Assembly: GCA_000621425.1 (NCBI GenBank)
Contig: JHYJ01000006.1
Location: forward strand, 186,001 to 250,000
Source of the DNA: Lachnospiraceae bacterium AB2028
Lineage (GTDB): Bacteria > Bacillota > Clostridia > Lachnospirales > Lachnospiraceae
DNA: 64,000 nucleotides
Direction: 5' to 3'
Each line of letters starts with the position of its first letter. The first letter of the stretch is position 1. Below, piece after piece: positions 54,075 to 63,679 of the stretch. A program made the position numbers and the translations under genes. The notes beneath the pieces are model-generated. The model worked only from the letters and a program-made list of their open reading frames with translations, did no database searches and had not been told where the DNA came from.

Positions 54075-57000
54075 ATGGATTCAAAGTTTATGGATGAAAA
54101 AAAGGAATTTAAAGCGCTAAATCAGCAGGAGTCATTATTTTCCACTGCCACCATGGACACAACTAAGCAGGTTGAACAGCATAAGGACGACAGCCGTGCT
54201 ATCCAGATGAAGAAGATGGAAGAGATGGAGCGCGAGAAGCAGTTCAAGGAATCCAGACAGGAAAAGCAGAACCCCATAACGGAAAAACAGACTGAAGTAA
54301 AGGTATCAGAACTCACCGCTGCTGATATGAACAAGGAAGAGGAGGCTCGCATCCGCAATATTTCAAAGGACGCTAAGGGGAGTCTTAAACATAGTGCTGG
54401 TTCTGATGTGGACAATAAGCTGAAGGCTATGGCAAATTTAGATGTCCGCAAGAAATTCAAGACAGCTCTTACGGATTATGTAAATATAAGGAAAGCTGTG
54501 CTGAAAGCAGGCAGCATTACTAAAGGCAAAGGCGGGAGTGTGGAAGGACTGACTGATAAGCAGCAGGCTGAACTGGCGGAAGCATATGAGGTGCTTAAGG
54601 CCGTTATAAAGGAGTATCTAACCAGCAGCGAGGCAACGGCCAAGTTTGGAATCGCTAAGAAAAATCTTGAAATGGTAAATCGTACCAATGAACTGATTGC
54701 TACCGATGATAAGTTCTTCAAACTGTCAGAATACAGAAAGACTCAGCTGGAACCCCAGGATGAGAAAAAGGAAAGTGCTAATCTTCCCAAACTCATTGCC
54801 AAGGTGAATAAGGAGACCCAGGAAGAGAAAAAGGAAGAACAGGAAAAAAAGAAGAAGGAAGATGACAAGAAGGCGGCTGACAGAAAAGAAGAGGACATGA
54901 CTCTTGAGGAGAAGCTTGCCATTTATAATCATCAGGAAAAGGAAAAGCATGTACAGGCACTTATTTCCAATAACATTCCTGTACCTGCAAGCGATGACGA
55001 GCTGACAAGGTTATGGAGGGATTATCGAAAGCCTATAGATAAAGTCGACGAAGACGGGAAGAAAACCACAGACTATGACTGGGATGAAACCAAGGTGAAT
55101 CCCGTAATGAAGGAGCATTACGACTGGCTGCACAAATACTATATGTACAATAACCTGACCGTGGATAACCACAGGAAAGTGTTAAAGCCTGCGCCGGCAA
55201 TAGAATTCAAGAACTATACGAACTATATGGATATCCCCGGTATGAACGGTACATATGAAAAACAGGGAACAAACAACTGTTACTGCTGTGCCGGTTCGGC
55301 CCTTGTAAATCAGTTCATCGCTAAGCGTAAAAGGGATAAGGGTGAAAAGAATGTTACCATTCAACAGGTGACAAACCAGAATCAGATGCGTGCATACAAG
55401 CCGAAGATTCGCCAATATGATAAATCATACGACCTTATTATGGATAAGGAAGGCTATGATTATAATGCAATGCAGATAGACGAATATGCAGGTGAGAAAA
55501 AGAAAAAAATTGGAAATCTCTATGCAATGGGTGACTTTCTTATTGACAAGCTTAAGGAAAACGGCATAGAGGATGTAATGCTTAACAGGATGGTAATGAA
55601 TGTGCCAAAGGACGGTGTGGCACCGAAATATAATTCAAGGGTCCGCAGCAATATGAAGGCCGTGTTTGCAGAGAAGATAAATGAGATCATCTCTGCCGGT
55701 GGCGTGGCCAGCGTCCTGACAGTAAAAGGTGCATACGCGCACTATGTGACAGTGACCGGGATAAAAGGTGATGAACTGCAGATTTATGATTCCTGGGGCT
55801 ACAATAAAAAGTCGACTAAAGCAAATATAAGCAGCCTGATCCAGGGTGGATATACCATTGAGATAAGCTGGCTGTCAGATATGAAGGAACCGGAAGAACT
55901 GACAAAAGAGTATAAGAATCTTCAGTATGATGAGAAGGAAGGATATTCAGTTAAGAGTCTTTCTTCACATCTGATAAATGATTCCCTTTCGCTTACAAAT
56001 GGCGTGACGGTCATTAAGGATTACACAGAGATGGGAGATTCCTATATGGACATATCCCAGATGGCTTATATCCCTGACAAAAAGCAGAAAATAGATTCTA
56101 CGGACTTTGACAGCTATGTAAAGACTGCAAAGCTTGAGATACAGAAGAAGAGGCAGGAAGAGAAGAAAAAGGACACGGCTAAGGCTGATCAGAAGAAGCA
56201 GGAGGTTAAAAACGCAGCCATAGAAGATGACTGGGTTGTTATCGGTGACAGCACTGCGACTAAGGAGAAGAGGGAAGAAAAGAAAGAAGAAAAGAAGTCT
56301 GAGGAGAAGAAGGCTCAGCAGGACAATAAAGAGCAGAAACCCGAGGAGAAGAAAGAGGAGAAAAAGGCAGAAAAGAAGGCTGAAGAAGATCCGGAATTGG
56401 CTAAGCTTGAGGCGTACTCGCAGGAGCTGAAGGATATTGCAGCGGCTAAAAGTAAAACTGTTAGGGAATGGTTCGAAAATGACCCTGAATTTACTGCGAA
56501 CAAGAAATACTATAGCAAGGGCAGTATGAAGGCAAGGTATAATCTGAGACAGATTAATATGCTCAATTATTTCAATAAAATGAGCGATGAAGAAGCCAAG
56601 GAAATGTATAAGGCACTTATGGTTGACACAGGAAATGGTGAGGTTGCGTTTGAGGAGAAGAAGGCAAAGGCGGAGCAGTATGAGAAAATCTTTGCGCTTA
56701 TACAGAATTTTGATTTAAAACAGTTCAATGTTAAGTCTGATAAGGAATTTTTAGAGCCGGGTAAGAAAGATGCTATGGTCGTGGCAGGAGCACTTTTTGA
56801 TTTCCATCCGAGTATGATAAAGGAGTATGAGAATCTGATAAAGATCAAAGGAATCAATAGTGCATATACACAGGAGCAGTTTAATGAGATTAAGGCAAAG
56901 TGGGATTTTATCCATTCGGGTATGAGTTGGATAATTGATATGGTTAGACTCAGGATGGAACAGAAAAATCGCAAGGATGTAGATATTTATGAAATGCTGA

Positions 57001-58715
57001 ATCGTCCTATGGCGGAATTAGAAGCTCTTCTGAAAAACGCAAAAGATGCAGATAAAGAACTATGTGCTTCTCTGGTCACTATCAGGTTTACGCGAGATCA
57101 GGGTGGCTTTCCGGGAGCCGGCTGTGATGTAGAAAAAGCCTATGACGCTTTCTGCATTAAGAAAGGGTATAAGAAACCTGCAATTGGGGACGGCTGGGAG
57201 GACCTTACGGAGGAGGCTTCCAAGCTTAAGAAAAAAGATGCAAAAAAGGATAAGAAGCCTGTGACTGCTAAAAAGACAGCAGAGAAAACAGAAAAGAAGG
57301 AAGAAAAGCCCATAGAGAAAAAGATTGAAAAAAAGAAACCTGCGAAAAAGACGGCTGAAGAAAAGGCTGCGGAAAAGTTTGAAAAGGATCTTTCAGCTGT
57401 CATCAGCAAGGGAAATAAAGCCCTTAGCAAGAGAAAACTGACTGCTATGAGGAATAATTATGGGCTGAAGCTTGAACAGGCTGCAACTCTGGATCTGATC
57501 CTTGGCGTAAATGTCAGGAAGAAGGAGGCCTATGAAAAGCAGCTTGCAGGTATAAAGAAACTGATAGCCGCATCCCGTCCAAAGTACGATCAGAATAAAA
57601 AGCTCGTAAACCAGGTGCTTACGCAGTTTGCAAAGCTGGGGGCGACGGAAAGAACGCTGGATGCAAAGAGCACCGATCTGAACATGGTGCGGAAGGGAAT
57701 CCAGGCATGTGCCGCTTACATAAGGAACATACTGACAGATGAGCCTGTTCTGCCTGAAGATGCAGTATATATCAGTCAGACATTCAAGAGCGAAGTGCCT
57801 GTCACTGACGGAAAAGGCAATGCTATCGATATGAACCGGCCAATCTATATGATACGGCATAAGGAAGCTGCGGAGAAGAATAAGAAGGTTTCGTCGGCAG
57901 CAAGGCTCCTGCAACGTGAAACCGAAGACATGAATTTTAACAATATCGGTAAATATTCGCAGCTGAGCGTTACCTATAATGATAAGCATAAGGACAGCTG
58001 GAAGGTCAGCAGCAGTATCAGGGATATTGTTCCAATCCTGCTTCCACTGGAAGGAAATGGAGAGATTCCGGAAGAAGAGATGAAGAAGTTTGCCCAGGGG
58101 CAGGATATGATACTTACCGGTCGGAATAAGGAGACAGACAAAAAGGCAACCAAAGAAGAACTGTTGGACGCATTTAATGATTTCCTTCCCTATTTCAGGG
58201 ACAGGGTTAAGGAACTTGCGGATTACAAGGCAAGATTCAGCAAGCTTTGCAGCAATAATGTAAGCTACACAGATATCTTCAAAATGGCAGGAAATGACGT
58301 AAGGCTGCTTATGGGTATTTCCCAGAAAGCACAGGCTATGGGATATGCTGTGAGACGTATACTTAAAAATCCGGTGCTTATGGAGATCATACCGGAGGAT
58401 ACGCTTAAGGAAATCCTTGACGGATGGAATGCATTGTCTCCGCTGCAGGGCGTTTTTGGAGAGCCGATTACCTCTCACTACAATAACATATGTGCTATGA
58501 CACCTAATGAACTGATCAGCAACGGATATGACGGATGGAAGACATTCAAGACTTACGACGAGCGTTTCGCAGAACAGAAGGTGAGCCACGAAAAGGAATT
58601 CCGTCTGGCAAGGAAAAAGGCTGACAGGAAAGAAGCGGAAAAAAAGAAGGCAGAAGAGGAAGCAGCAAGGAAGGATAAAAGGAAAGGCAGTAAGAAGAAA
58701 GAAGACAAGAAGTAA
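54075..58715 (+). CDS. Giant coiled-coil protein with papain/C39-like protease domain
   Basis: A 1546-residue soluble protein without signal peptide, with AAAGGAGG before ATG 54075. Residues 1-120 are Q/K/E-rich and disordered, and K/E-rich coiled coils occur at about 255-285, 685-790 and 1055-1110. Between them, about 375-620, is a cysteine-protease-like domain: GTNNCYCCAGSALVNQF with Cys402 or Cys405, AHYVTV with His556 and IYDSWG with Asp572, the Cys-His-Asp order of C39/papain folds. The C-terminal third (about 1110-1500) is helical with no motif I recognise, and the tail is a K/E run. The protein is likely intracellular or exported by a non-Sec route. A peptidase or transglutaminase-like role is inferred. 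It forms a transcript of its own. Confidence 0.75.
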   Translation: MDSKFMDEKKEFKALNQQESLFSTATMDTTKQVEQHKDDSRAIQMKKMEEMEREKQFKESRQEKQNPITEKQTEVKVSELTAADMNKEEEARIRNISKDAKGSLKHSAGSDVDNKLKAMANLDVRKKFKTALTDYVNIRKAVLKAGSITKGKGGSVEGLTDKQQAELAEAYEVLKAVIKEYLTSSEATAKFGIAKKNLEMVNRTNELIATDDKFFKLSEYRKTQLEPQDEKKESANLPKLIAKVNKETQEEKKEEQEKKKKEDDKKAADRKEEDMTLEEKLAIYNHQEKEKHVQALISNNIPVPASDDELTRLWRDYRKPIDKVDEDGKKTTDYDWDETKVNPVMKEHYDWLHKYYMYNNLTVDNHRKVLKPAPAIEFKNYTNYMDIPGMNGTYEKQGTNNCYCCAGSALVNQFIAKRKRDKGEKNVTIQQVTNQNQMRAYKPKIRQYDKSYDLIMDKEGYDYNAMQIDEYAGEKKKKIGNLYAMGDFLIDKLKENGIEDVMLNRMVMNVPKDGVAPKYNSRVRSNMKAVFAEKINEIISAGGVASVLTVKGAYAHYVTVTGIKGDELQIYDSWGYNKKSTKANISSLIQGGYTIEISWLSDMKEPEELTKEYKNLQYDEKEGYSVKSLSSHLINDSLSLTNGVTVIKDYTEMGDSYMDISQMAYIPDKKQKIDSTDFDSYVKTAKLEIQKKRQEEKKKDTAKADQKKQEVKNAAIEDDWVVIGDSTATKEKREEKKEEKKSEEKKAQQDNKEQKPEEKKEEKKAEKKAEEDPELAKLEAYSQELKDIAAAKSKTVREWFENDPEFTANKKYYSKGSMKARYNLRQINMLNYFNKMSDEEAKEMYKALMVDTGNGEVAFEEKKAKAEQYEKIFALIQNFDLKQFNVKSDKEFLEPGKKDAMVVAGALFDFHPSMIKEYENLIKIKGINSAYTQEQFNEIKAKWDFIHSGMSWIIDMVRLRMEQKNRKDVDIYEMLNRPMAELEALLKNAKDADKELCASLVTIRFTRDQGGFPGAGCDVEKAYDAFCIKKGYKKPAIGDGWEDLTEEASKLKKKDAKKDKKPVTAKKTAEKTEKKEEKPIEKKIEKKKPAKKTAEEKAAEKFEKDLSAVISKGNKALSKRKLTAMRNNYGLKLEQAATLDLILGVNVRKKEAYEKQLAGIKKLIAASRPKYDQNKKLVNQVLTQFAKLGATERTLDAKSTDLNMVRKGIQACAAYIRNILTDEPVLPEDAVYISQTFKSEVPVTDGKGNAIDMNRPIYMIRHKEAAEKNKKVSSAARLLQRETEDMNFNNIGKYSQLSVTYNDKHKDSWKVSSSIRDIVPILLPLEGNGEIPEEEMKKFAQGQDMILTGRNKETDKKATKEELLDAFNDFLPYFRDRVKELADYKARFSKLCSNNVSYTDIFKMAGNDVRLLMGISQKAQAMGYAVRRILKNPVLMEIIPEDTLKEILDGWNALSPLQGVFGEPITSHYNNICAMTPNELISNGYDGWKTFKTYDERFAEQKVSHEKEFRLARKKADRKEAEKKKAEEEAARKDKRKGSKKKEDKK

Positions 58716-58724
58716 TACCGGTGG

Positions 58725-58760
58725 AAACCGCCAAACTCGGACAGAGGGAGGCGGTTTTTT
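58725..58760 (+). terminator. Terminator after the giant protease-like gene
   Basis: AAACCGCC and GGCGGTTT form an 8-bp stem with a 17-base loop, followed by TTT. It lies ten bases beyond the stop codon. Confidence 0.85.
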
Positions 58761-58806
58761 CTATTCCACGGGTATTTTCACCCCGCTCGATCATAGGTCG
58801 GTTTTG

Positions 58807-58828
58807 GGTACGCTTAAGGGTATAGAAT
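58807..58828 (+). promoter_or_regulatory. Partial direct-repeat promoter motif, copy 3
   Basis: GGTACGCTTAAGGGTAT (58807-58823) keeps the first GGTACG half site and the CTTAAGG core but the second half is GGGTAT. TATAGAAT (58821-58828) is the nearest -10-like element and overlaps it, so the spacing differs from copies 1 and 2. Confidence 0.45.
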
Positions 58829-58904
58829 AGCATTTGTAACGGAGAAGATGTGCAAAAACATGTCATAAAGGAATATGGCAGCGAAGCTCAAAGGAGATGG
58901 GATT

Positions 58905-58973
58905 ATGAAAAAGACGATATTTGCATTACTTAGTGTGATCGTTATCAGTTGTGTATGTCTGCTGGTGATATAA
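58905..58973 (+). CDS. 22-residue hydrophobic peptide
   Basis: MKKTIFALLSVIVISCVCLL plus VI: two lysines followed by one hydrophobic helix, with two cysteines (16 and 18). A strong AAGGAGATGG lies eight bases before ATG 58905, and the stop is TAA at 58971-58973. It has the look of a membrane-inserted small protein, a toxin-like peptide or a leader peptide. VISC also resembles a lipobox, but nothing follows it. It precedes the GNAT-like and kinase-like genes by 54 bases in what appears to be the same transcript. Confidence 0.6.
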   Translation: MKKTIFALLSVIVISCVCLLVI

Positions 58974-59027
58974 AAAAAACAGAGATTAAATGGGGAGGCT
59001 GCATAAAAAGCGGCGGAAAGGGGCAAA

Positions 59028-59996
59028 ATGGATAAGATCTTGATTACCGGAGAAAACAGGGAACACTATTTAGATTTGGTGCCGGCTGATTTCGTGCATA
59101 TGATGTACGAGCCTGATTATATCACGGTAGGAGGCTATGAGACCAATGGTAAGAAGGCTGTTCCGGTCGCTGTTATGATAGTATCGAAAAATGGGAAGGA
59201 ACTGGTAATAAACTGGCTCTATGTGGCTGAAGACAAGCGCAACCTTGGCTATGGCGAAGAACTGGTAGATTATGCCTTTACACTTGCAGAGGAAAATTCA
59301 TTGATCCATATAATGGCTATGGTGCGCAGGACCGAAGCACATAACACTGCCGGTGATCCGATGGATTATTTCCTGTCCCTTGGCTTTGGTATTGCCGGCC
59401 ACAGCGAAAACGAGTGGCTGGTAACCCCTGAGGAAATTACTGTCAAGATTGCGGCTTTAGTTAAAGATACTTCAGCCGTTTCTTCAATTTCGGACCAGCC
59501 TGATTTTGTTCTCAAGTCAAGGCTGAATGTGGCAAGCGAGCGGATCGGTGAAGACAGCATACCGTTCATAGACAATGAAGTAAGCTGTGTTTATACGGAA
59601 AACGGCAAGGTTGCCGCATCGCTTATTGTAAAGAACATAGGCGGCATATACATACCTGTTGATTACCATTCAGAGACAAACAATCCTGTCTGCCTGCCGA
59701 CTATGATGGTATATGCGGCTGACAGGATAGTTAAGCAGAGCGGAAAGGACGCTTATATTTATGCCAGGTTCGACAACGAGAAATGGCAGGGAATGGCAAG
59801 GAGCATACTTGCTAAGTCCGAACCTTTGGAGCATGACATTATGAAGGCTCCTATCAATCTGGATGCAAATGAGGAAAAGGCATATGAAGAGTGGCTGGAG
59901 CAGGAAAAGAAGAGGACTGAGGCTTTGGAAGCCATTCCAACAGTGGCAGAAGTTATAGATATAGAGTATTTCAGCGGAGTGGGCATAGGCGACTAA
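59028..59996 (+). CDS. GNAT-like acetyltransferase-domain protein (second)
   Basis: A 322-residue soluble protein. The N-terminal half (about 15-140) is GNAT-like: VAVMIVSKNGKELVINWLYV then KRNLGYGEELVDYAFTLAEE, with the N-L-G-Y-G loop in the acetyl-CoA pyrophosphate position (canonical R/Q-x-x-G-x-G/A). The second half (about 150-322) repeats an alpha/beta pattern (KVAASLIVKNIGGIYIPVDY), perhaps a second GNAT-like unit as in the protein at 52562. The overall design of the two proteins is alike although sequence similarity is low. GGAAAGGGG precedes ATG 59028. The kinase-like gene follows after 62 bases with a very similar ribosome-site segment (GCGGCAGAAAGGGG against GCGGCGGAAAGGGG). Confidence 0.68.
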   Translation: MDKILITGENREHYLDLVPADFVHMMYEPDYITVGGYETNGKKAVPVAVMIVSKNGKELVINWLYVAEDKRNLGYGEELVDYAFTLAEENSLIHIMAMVRRTEAHNTAGDPMDYFLSLGFGIAGHSENEWLVTPEEITVKIAALVKDTSAVSSISDQPDFVLKSRLNVASERIGEDSIPFIDNEVSCVYTENGKVAASLIVKNIGGIYIPVDYHSETNNPVCLPTMMVYAADRIVKQSGKDAYIYARFDNEKWQGMARSILAKSEPLEHDIMKAPINLDANEEKAYEEWLEQEKKRTEALEAIPTVAEVIDIEYFSGVGIGD

Positions 59997-60058
59997 GCAT
60001 AATCCAATAAAGCTTGGATCGTAATGCGTAGCCGCTGATTGCGGCAGAAAGGGGATAC

Positions 60059-63000
60059 ATGGATTTCGCAGATAATAAACAGCAGGAAAGTCAGAAGGTT
60101 CAGCAGGGTCAGCAGGAACAGCAGCAGAACCTGCAGGCTCCGGTACAGAAGGCAAGGCTTGATCTTGGCGGGGGTAAGAGCCATGAGTTCGGACTTCATG
60201 TTGACAATATGGATATGTTCGATGACAAGGAGACTGCATCAAAGAGCGTCCTTAGGTCTCGGACCACAGAGTTAAAAACTACACTGGATTCACAGCTGCG
60301 TACCGGTGCCAATTTTGGAACGCGAAGGGTTACCGAGACGGATCAGTTCCATGTTGCAAGTTCAAGATTATGCAAGGATACCGTATGGTTCAGGTTTTCT
60401 GACTCACCTGAAATGATAAGAGTCAAGAAGACTGTCAATTTCCTGAATAACCTTCTTGACCTTAAGATGGATAGATATGTCAAGCAGCAGGGAAATGCGA
60501 AGGCTTTTGATACGGTTAAGCTTAAGGAAGAGCTGGATACCGCATTTGATGAGGCCCACAGTGCCTGTGTAGATTATATAGATAAAAAGGAGCGTGAGGG
60601 GAAGGCAAGGAAACGCCACGGCATCAGAAGAAAGCAGAAGGTCGTGGACATGATGAAGATGCTTGAGAAGGAAAAGCCTAAGTATGATGCTTTGGTCGAA
60701 GCTATTAGGCTGGAGTCCCTTACAGAGAATTCAGTAGAGAAGAATAAGGAATGTTCACCCAGGGTGCTCTCAAGCAAATTTAGGTCTTCCGTTGTTCTAG
60801 ACAAGGCTGAATGGCAGAATGAAGGCAATTCCACGGATGTCTACCGTGTAAGGATTGTGGAAAAAGTAGATGGAAAAGACCAGGAAAAGATATATTACCT
60901 TAAGAGAAATCTTCCTCTTATAAGTGCGGATATAAATGGATTCTTAGATAGGCGTATTACGCAGCTTGATAAAAGTTATGCCCGTATGACGAGTACTGAT
61001 CCTAAGGAAAAGGCGCTGGAGGAGGCAAGGCTTAAGAAGGCTAAAATGGAGGCTACTGATTACACTAATGCTAAAAATTTCCTTAAGGCGCTTAAGGAAA
61101 AAAGAGATAAAGCATCCGTTGCAGACAAGTCAAAGGTGGATAAAACCATAACCGATATGTTCCGCCATGATTTTGACAGGATGTTCAATGAACTACAGCA
61201 ATACAATACTGCGATAGATTATGTTGTAAGTAATACTGATAAAGACTGGGATATGATAGCCAAGGATCCAGGCCATGCTTTGAATGAAATTGCAAAGATT
61301 ATAGTAGAGCTCAAGGGCCAAAAGGCTAATGCCGGTGTCGGGGAAGAACAGCAAAAAGTTGTGCTTGAAAAGAAGAATGCATTTCAGTGGATACTGGAAA
61401 AGCTTAAGGATGATCTTGATAAAGCGAAAGATGCGGATATCATAAATGCTTTAGAGGATGTTCACAAAAGTGACGGTGCTAATGGAATCGAGAATCTTTT
61501 CCGGGTGATGCTTGGAAAGGAAGTAGAGCTTTTCGGACAGATGCGTGACCGTGGAAAAGGCGATGAAAGGGAACAGTCTGCCGCAAATAATTCCGGTGTA
61601 TACAGGATCGCTGAAATAACGGGGCTTACAGATGTTGTTACATCTTCAGATATCAGGATAGTCGGTTTTAAGGATCGGGACGAGGAATGGGTTGAAGACT
61701 TCTGTACGGTGACGGAGGAAGCGCCTGGAGAAGAACTCCTGAATATTCTTAAGAAGGCGGAGAATGAGAAAAAGAAAATAGACTATACTCCGGAAGCTAT
61801 AAGACAGCTAATGAGACTTCAGGCTCTTGATACTGTGACACGACAGGTGGACCGTCATGGCCGCAATCTCAAATGTGAAGTCGAGGCGCTGAACGGAAGG
61901 ATAGTGATTAAAAGCATCATGTCGTATGACCAGGATATGTCATTTGCTGAGGAAAATCTTAAGGATACCTTTAAGGCACAAGAGGACGGAACACTTGATT
62001 TCCAGGGTTTCCTTCCCCCGATGACTACAAAGATCAAGAAAGATAGTGCTTTCTTCAAGTACCTTAAGTATGAACGCTTTCAAATGGTGCCGGACATCTT
62101 CAAGAAAGTAGAAGAACCGAGATTCCGATACCCCATGTATAAATCGGATAGTTTATATGCCAGGAAGGGCGACGAGATGAGTCTCTGCCTGCCTTTCTTC
62201 AAACGCTACGAATTTTCCGATCCGGAGATGAAGATTAACCCGGATGATAACGCTTATTCTGAGATACATGGAAAAGTATATAGGATTCCTAAAACTGCGA
62301 AAGAGCGTAAACTTTTCAACGGCTTTATGACTCAGGATGCTGCCCGTGTCGCGGATAAGAAAGCGGATATGTTCATGGTAATTAATCCGGGAGAGGAAAA
62401 TTTAGTAGAAGAGGCCAAAAAATTAGTAGAAGAGGAAGCGGAAAAAGAGCGTAGAAGAAAAGGGAAAAACAAGGAAGCGGAAGAAGAGCCTAAATTAGTA
62501 CAGCAGGAAGAAAAGGCAGAAGAGAAGAAAGAAAACAGGGATGAAGTCACTGCTAAACTCGGCAGAATAATATCTGACATCCGTGGAATCGTTATAAGGG
62601 GCAGCAGTCCTAAGGATAAAGCAGAACGGGAGGAAATAGAAGAGAAATACAAAAAAGAGCATAAGACAAGAGGCAATAGAGTTCCAAGACATGTGACGGA
62701 TTTTAAGACTAAATATACGGATGAGGAAAAGATAAAACTTTGCAAGTATATTTATGAGCTTAAGGAAATGTATGATACTTATGATTTCCGTTTTGTTTCC
62801 TATTCAACTAATATGCCGGGAACGGAGGGATACGGAAAGCTCGATTTATGGATTCAGCAGTTTATTTATTTCTTTATTAACGCCTATAAGGATGACCAGG
62901 TTGTAATTGATGAATTTCTCAAAATCGAGGGAAAATATGATACAGCTAAGCCTAAGGAGAAGATTTTTAGCGAACTGCAGGATGAAAATGGAGATATAAT

Positions 63001-63529
63001 CCTTCCAACTTACCTTCATTTTGATCAGGAAGCCTATGAGGGACTGAAGAGGCTTGCAAGTGATGAAACTGACGGCGCTTTGAAACTTAAGCTTGAGGCC
63101 CTTAATTTTAATGAGCGTAAGATTTTACTGAATAAGGAGCGGGCAAAGGAAATGCTGGCTCAGATAGATGAGGCACAGAAGAAGGCCGAAAAGTTCTATC
63201 AGCTTATGGGATGGAAGGAACCGCCCCAGAATAAGTTCTTCCTGTCGAAAGACGATTATAAGGGCTTCAAGAATATTGAAGAACTGGCAGTGGATCCGGG
63301 TATGACCTATCTTTCCATAGATAATAGGAATTATATCTACAGAGTGCCGGAATTTAGCAGATATGCTTCAGATAATGAATATATGAGGGCATTCAAGGCA
63401 GAGGAAAAGAAGAGGCATGACCCTAAACGCTGGGATGATCAGGATTTTGGTAAAAATATAAAAAAAAATATCGATTATGCAACAACCATGATGGAAAATC
63501 CGCTTAGGGGTAACATAAGCGTCTTATAG
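60059..63529 (+). CDS. Large protein with PI3K/HipA-like kinase motifs
   Basis: A 1156-residue soluble protein without signal peptide; AAAGGGG precedes ATG 60059. The N-terminus (1-30) is Q-rich and disordered. A strand pair STDVYRVRIV and KIYYLKRN (258-284) offers Lys282 as ATP-binding candidate, followed by a long helical insertion (about 290-505). Then GVYRIAEITGLTDVV (513-527), and the catalytic-type motif VDRHGRN (D598, H600, N603) with YDQD (D624, D626) about 20 residues later. The D-R-H-x-x-N plus D order is that of PI3/PI4-kinase and HipA-type kinases. A K/E-rich linker (about 780-830) leads to a helical C-terminal region (about 830-1156) that I do not recognise. Protein, lipid or another substrate is possible. 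It is likely cotranscribed with the 22-residue peptide and GNAT-like gene. Confidence 0.7.
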   Translation: MDFADNKQQESQKVQQGQQEQQQNLQAPVQKARLDLGGGKSHEFGLHVDNMDMFDDKETASKSVLRSRTTELKTTLDSQLRTGANFGTRRVTETDQFHVASSRLCKDTVWFRFSDSPEMIRVKKTVNFLNNLLDLKMDRYVKQQGNAKAFDTVKLKEELDTAFDEAHSACVDYIDKKEREGKARKRHGIRRKQKVVDMMKMLEKEKPKYDALVEAIRLESLTENSVEKNKECSPRVLSSKFRSSVVLDKAEWQNEGNSTDVYRVRIVEKVDGKDQEKIYYLKRNLPLISADINGFLDRRITQLDKSYARMTSTDPKEKALEEARLKKAKMEATDYTNAKNFLKALKEKRDKASVADKSKVDKTITDMFRHDFDRMFNELQQYNTAIDYVVSNTDKDWDMIAKDPGHALNEIAKIIVELKGQKANAGVGEEQQKVVLEKKNAFQWILEKLKDDLDKAKDADIINALEDVHKSDGANGIENLFRVMLGKEVELFGQMRDRGKGDEREQSAANNSGVYRIAEITGLTDVVTSSDIRIVGFKDRDEEWVEDFCTVTEEAPGEELLNILKKAENEKKKIDYTPEAIRQLMRLQALDTVTRQVDRHGRNLKCEVEALNGRIVIKSIMSYDQDMSFAEENLKDTFKAQEDGTLDFQGFLPPMTTKIKKDSAFFKYLKYERFQMVPDIFKKVEEPRFRYPMYKSDSLYARKGDEMSLCLPFFKRYEFSDPEMKINPDDNAYSEIHGKVYRIPKTAKERKLFNGFMTQDAARVADKKADMFMVINPGEENLVEEAKKLVEEEAEKERRRKGKNKEAEEEPKLVQQEEKAEEKKENRDEVTAKLGRIISDIRGIVIRGSSPKDKAEREEIEEKYKKEHKTRGNRVPRHVTDFKTKYTDEEKIKLCKYIYELKEMYDTYDFRFVSYSTNMPGTEGYGKLDLWIQQFIYFFINAYKDDQVVIDEFLKIEGKYDTAKPKEKIFSELQDENGDIILPTYLHFDQEAYEGLKRLASDETDGALKLKLEALNFNERKILLNKERAKEMLAQIDEAQKKAEKFYQLMGWKEPPQNKFFLSKDDYKGFKNIEELAVDPGMTYLSIDNRNYIYRVPEFSRYASDNEYMRAFKAEEKKRHDPKRWDDQDFGKNIKKNIDYATTMMENPLRGNISVL

Positions 63530-63547
63530 TACGGTGCCCCAGAATGC

Positions 63548-63592
63548 ATACGGGAAGGGGCGTTCGGTACGCTCCTTCCCGTATTGTTTTTT
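63548..63592 (+). terminator. Strong terminator after the kinase-like gene
   Basis: ATACGGGAAGGGGCG, loop TTCGGTA, CGCTCCTTCCCGTAT is a 15-bp stem with one G-T pair, followed by TGTTTTTT. It lies 18 bases beyond the stop. Confidence 0.92.
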
Positions 63593-63679
63593 GGGGCGAT
63601 TATCAGGTGAATATTAGGGGAATATAGGGTATAATATACCTTAAGCGTCAAAAAAATTACCACATAATAATCCATAAAA

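Noticed and set aside
57393-58589. Minus-strand open frame of 398 codons
   Set aside because: It is the mirror of the lysine/glutamate-rich coding strand of the 1546-residue gene. The plus frame is continuous through it and has a strong ribosome site; the minus frame shows no recognisable domain.
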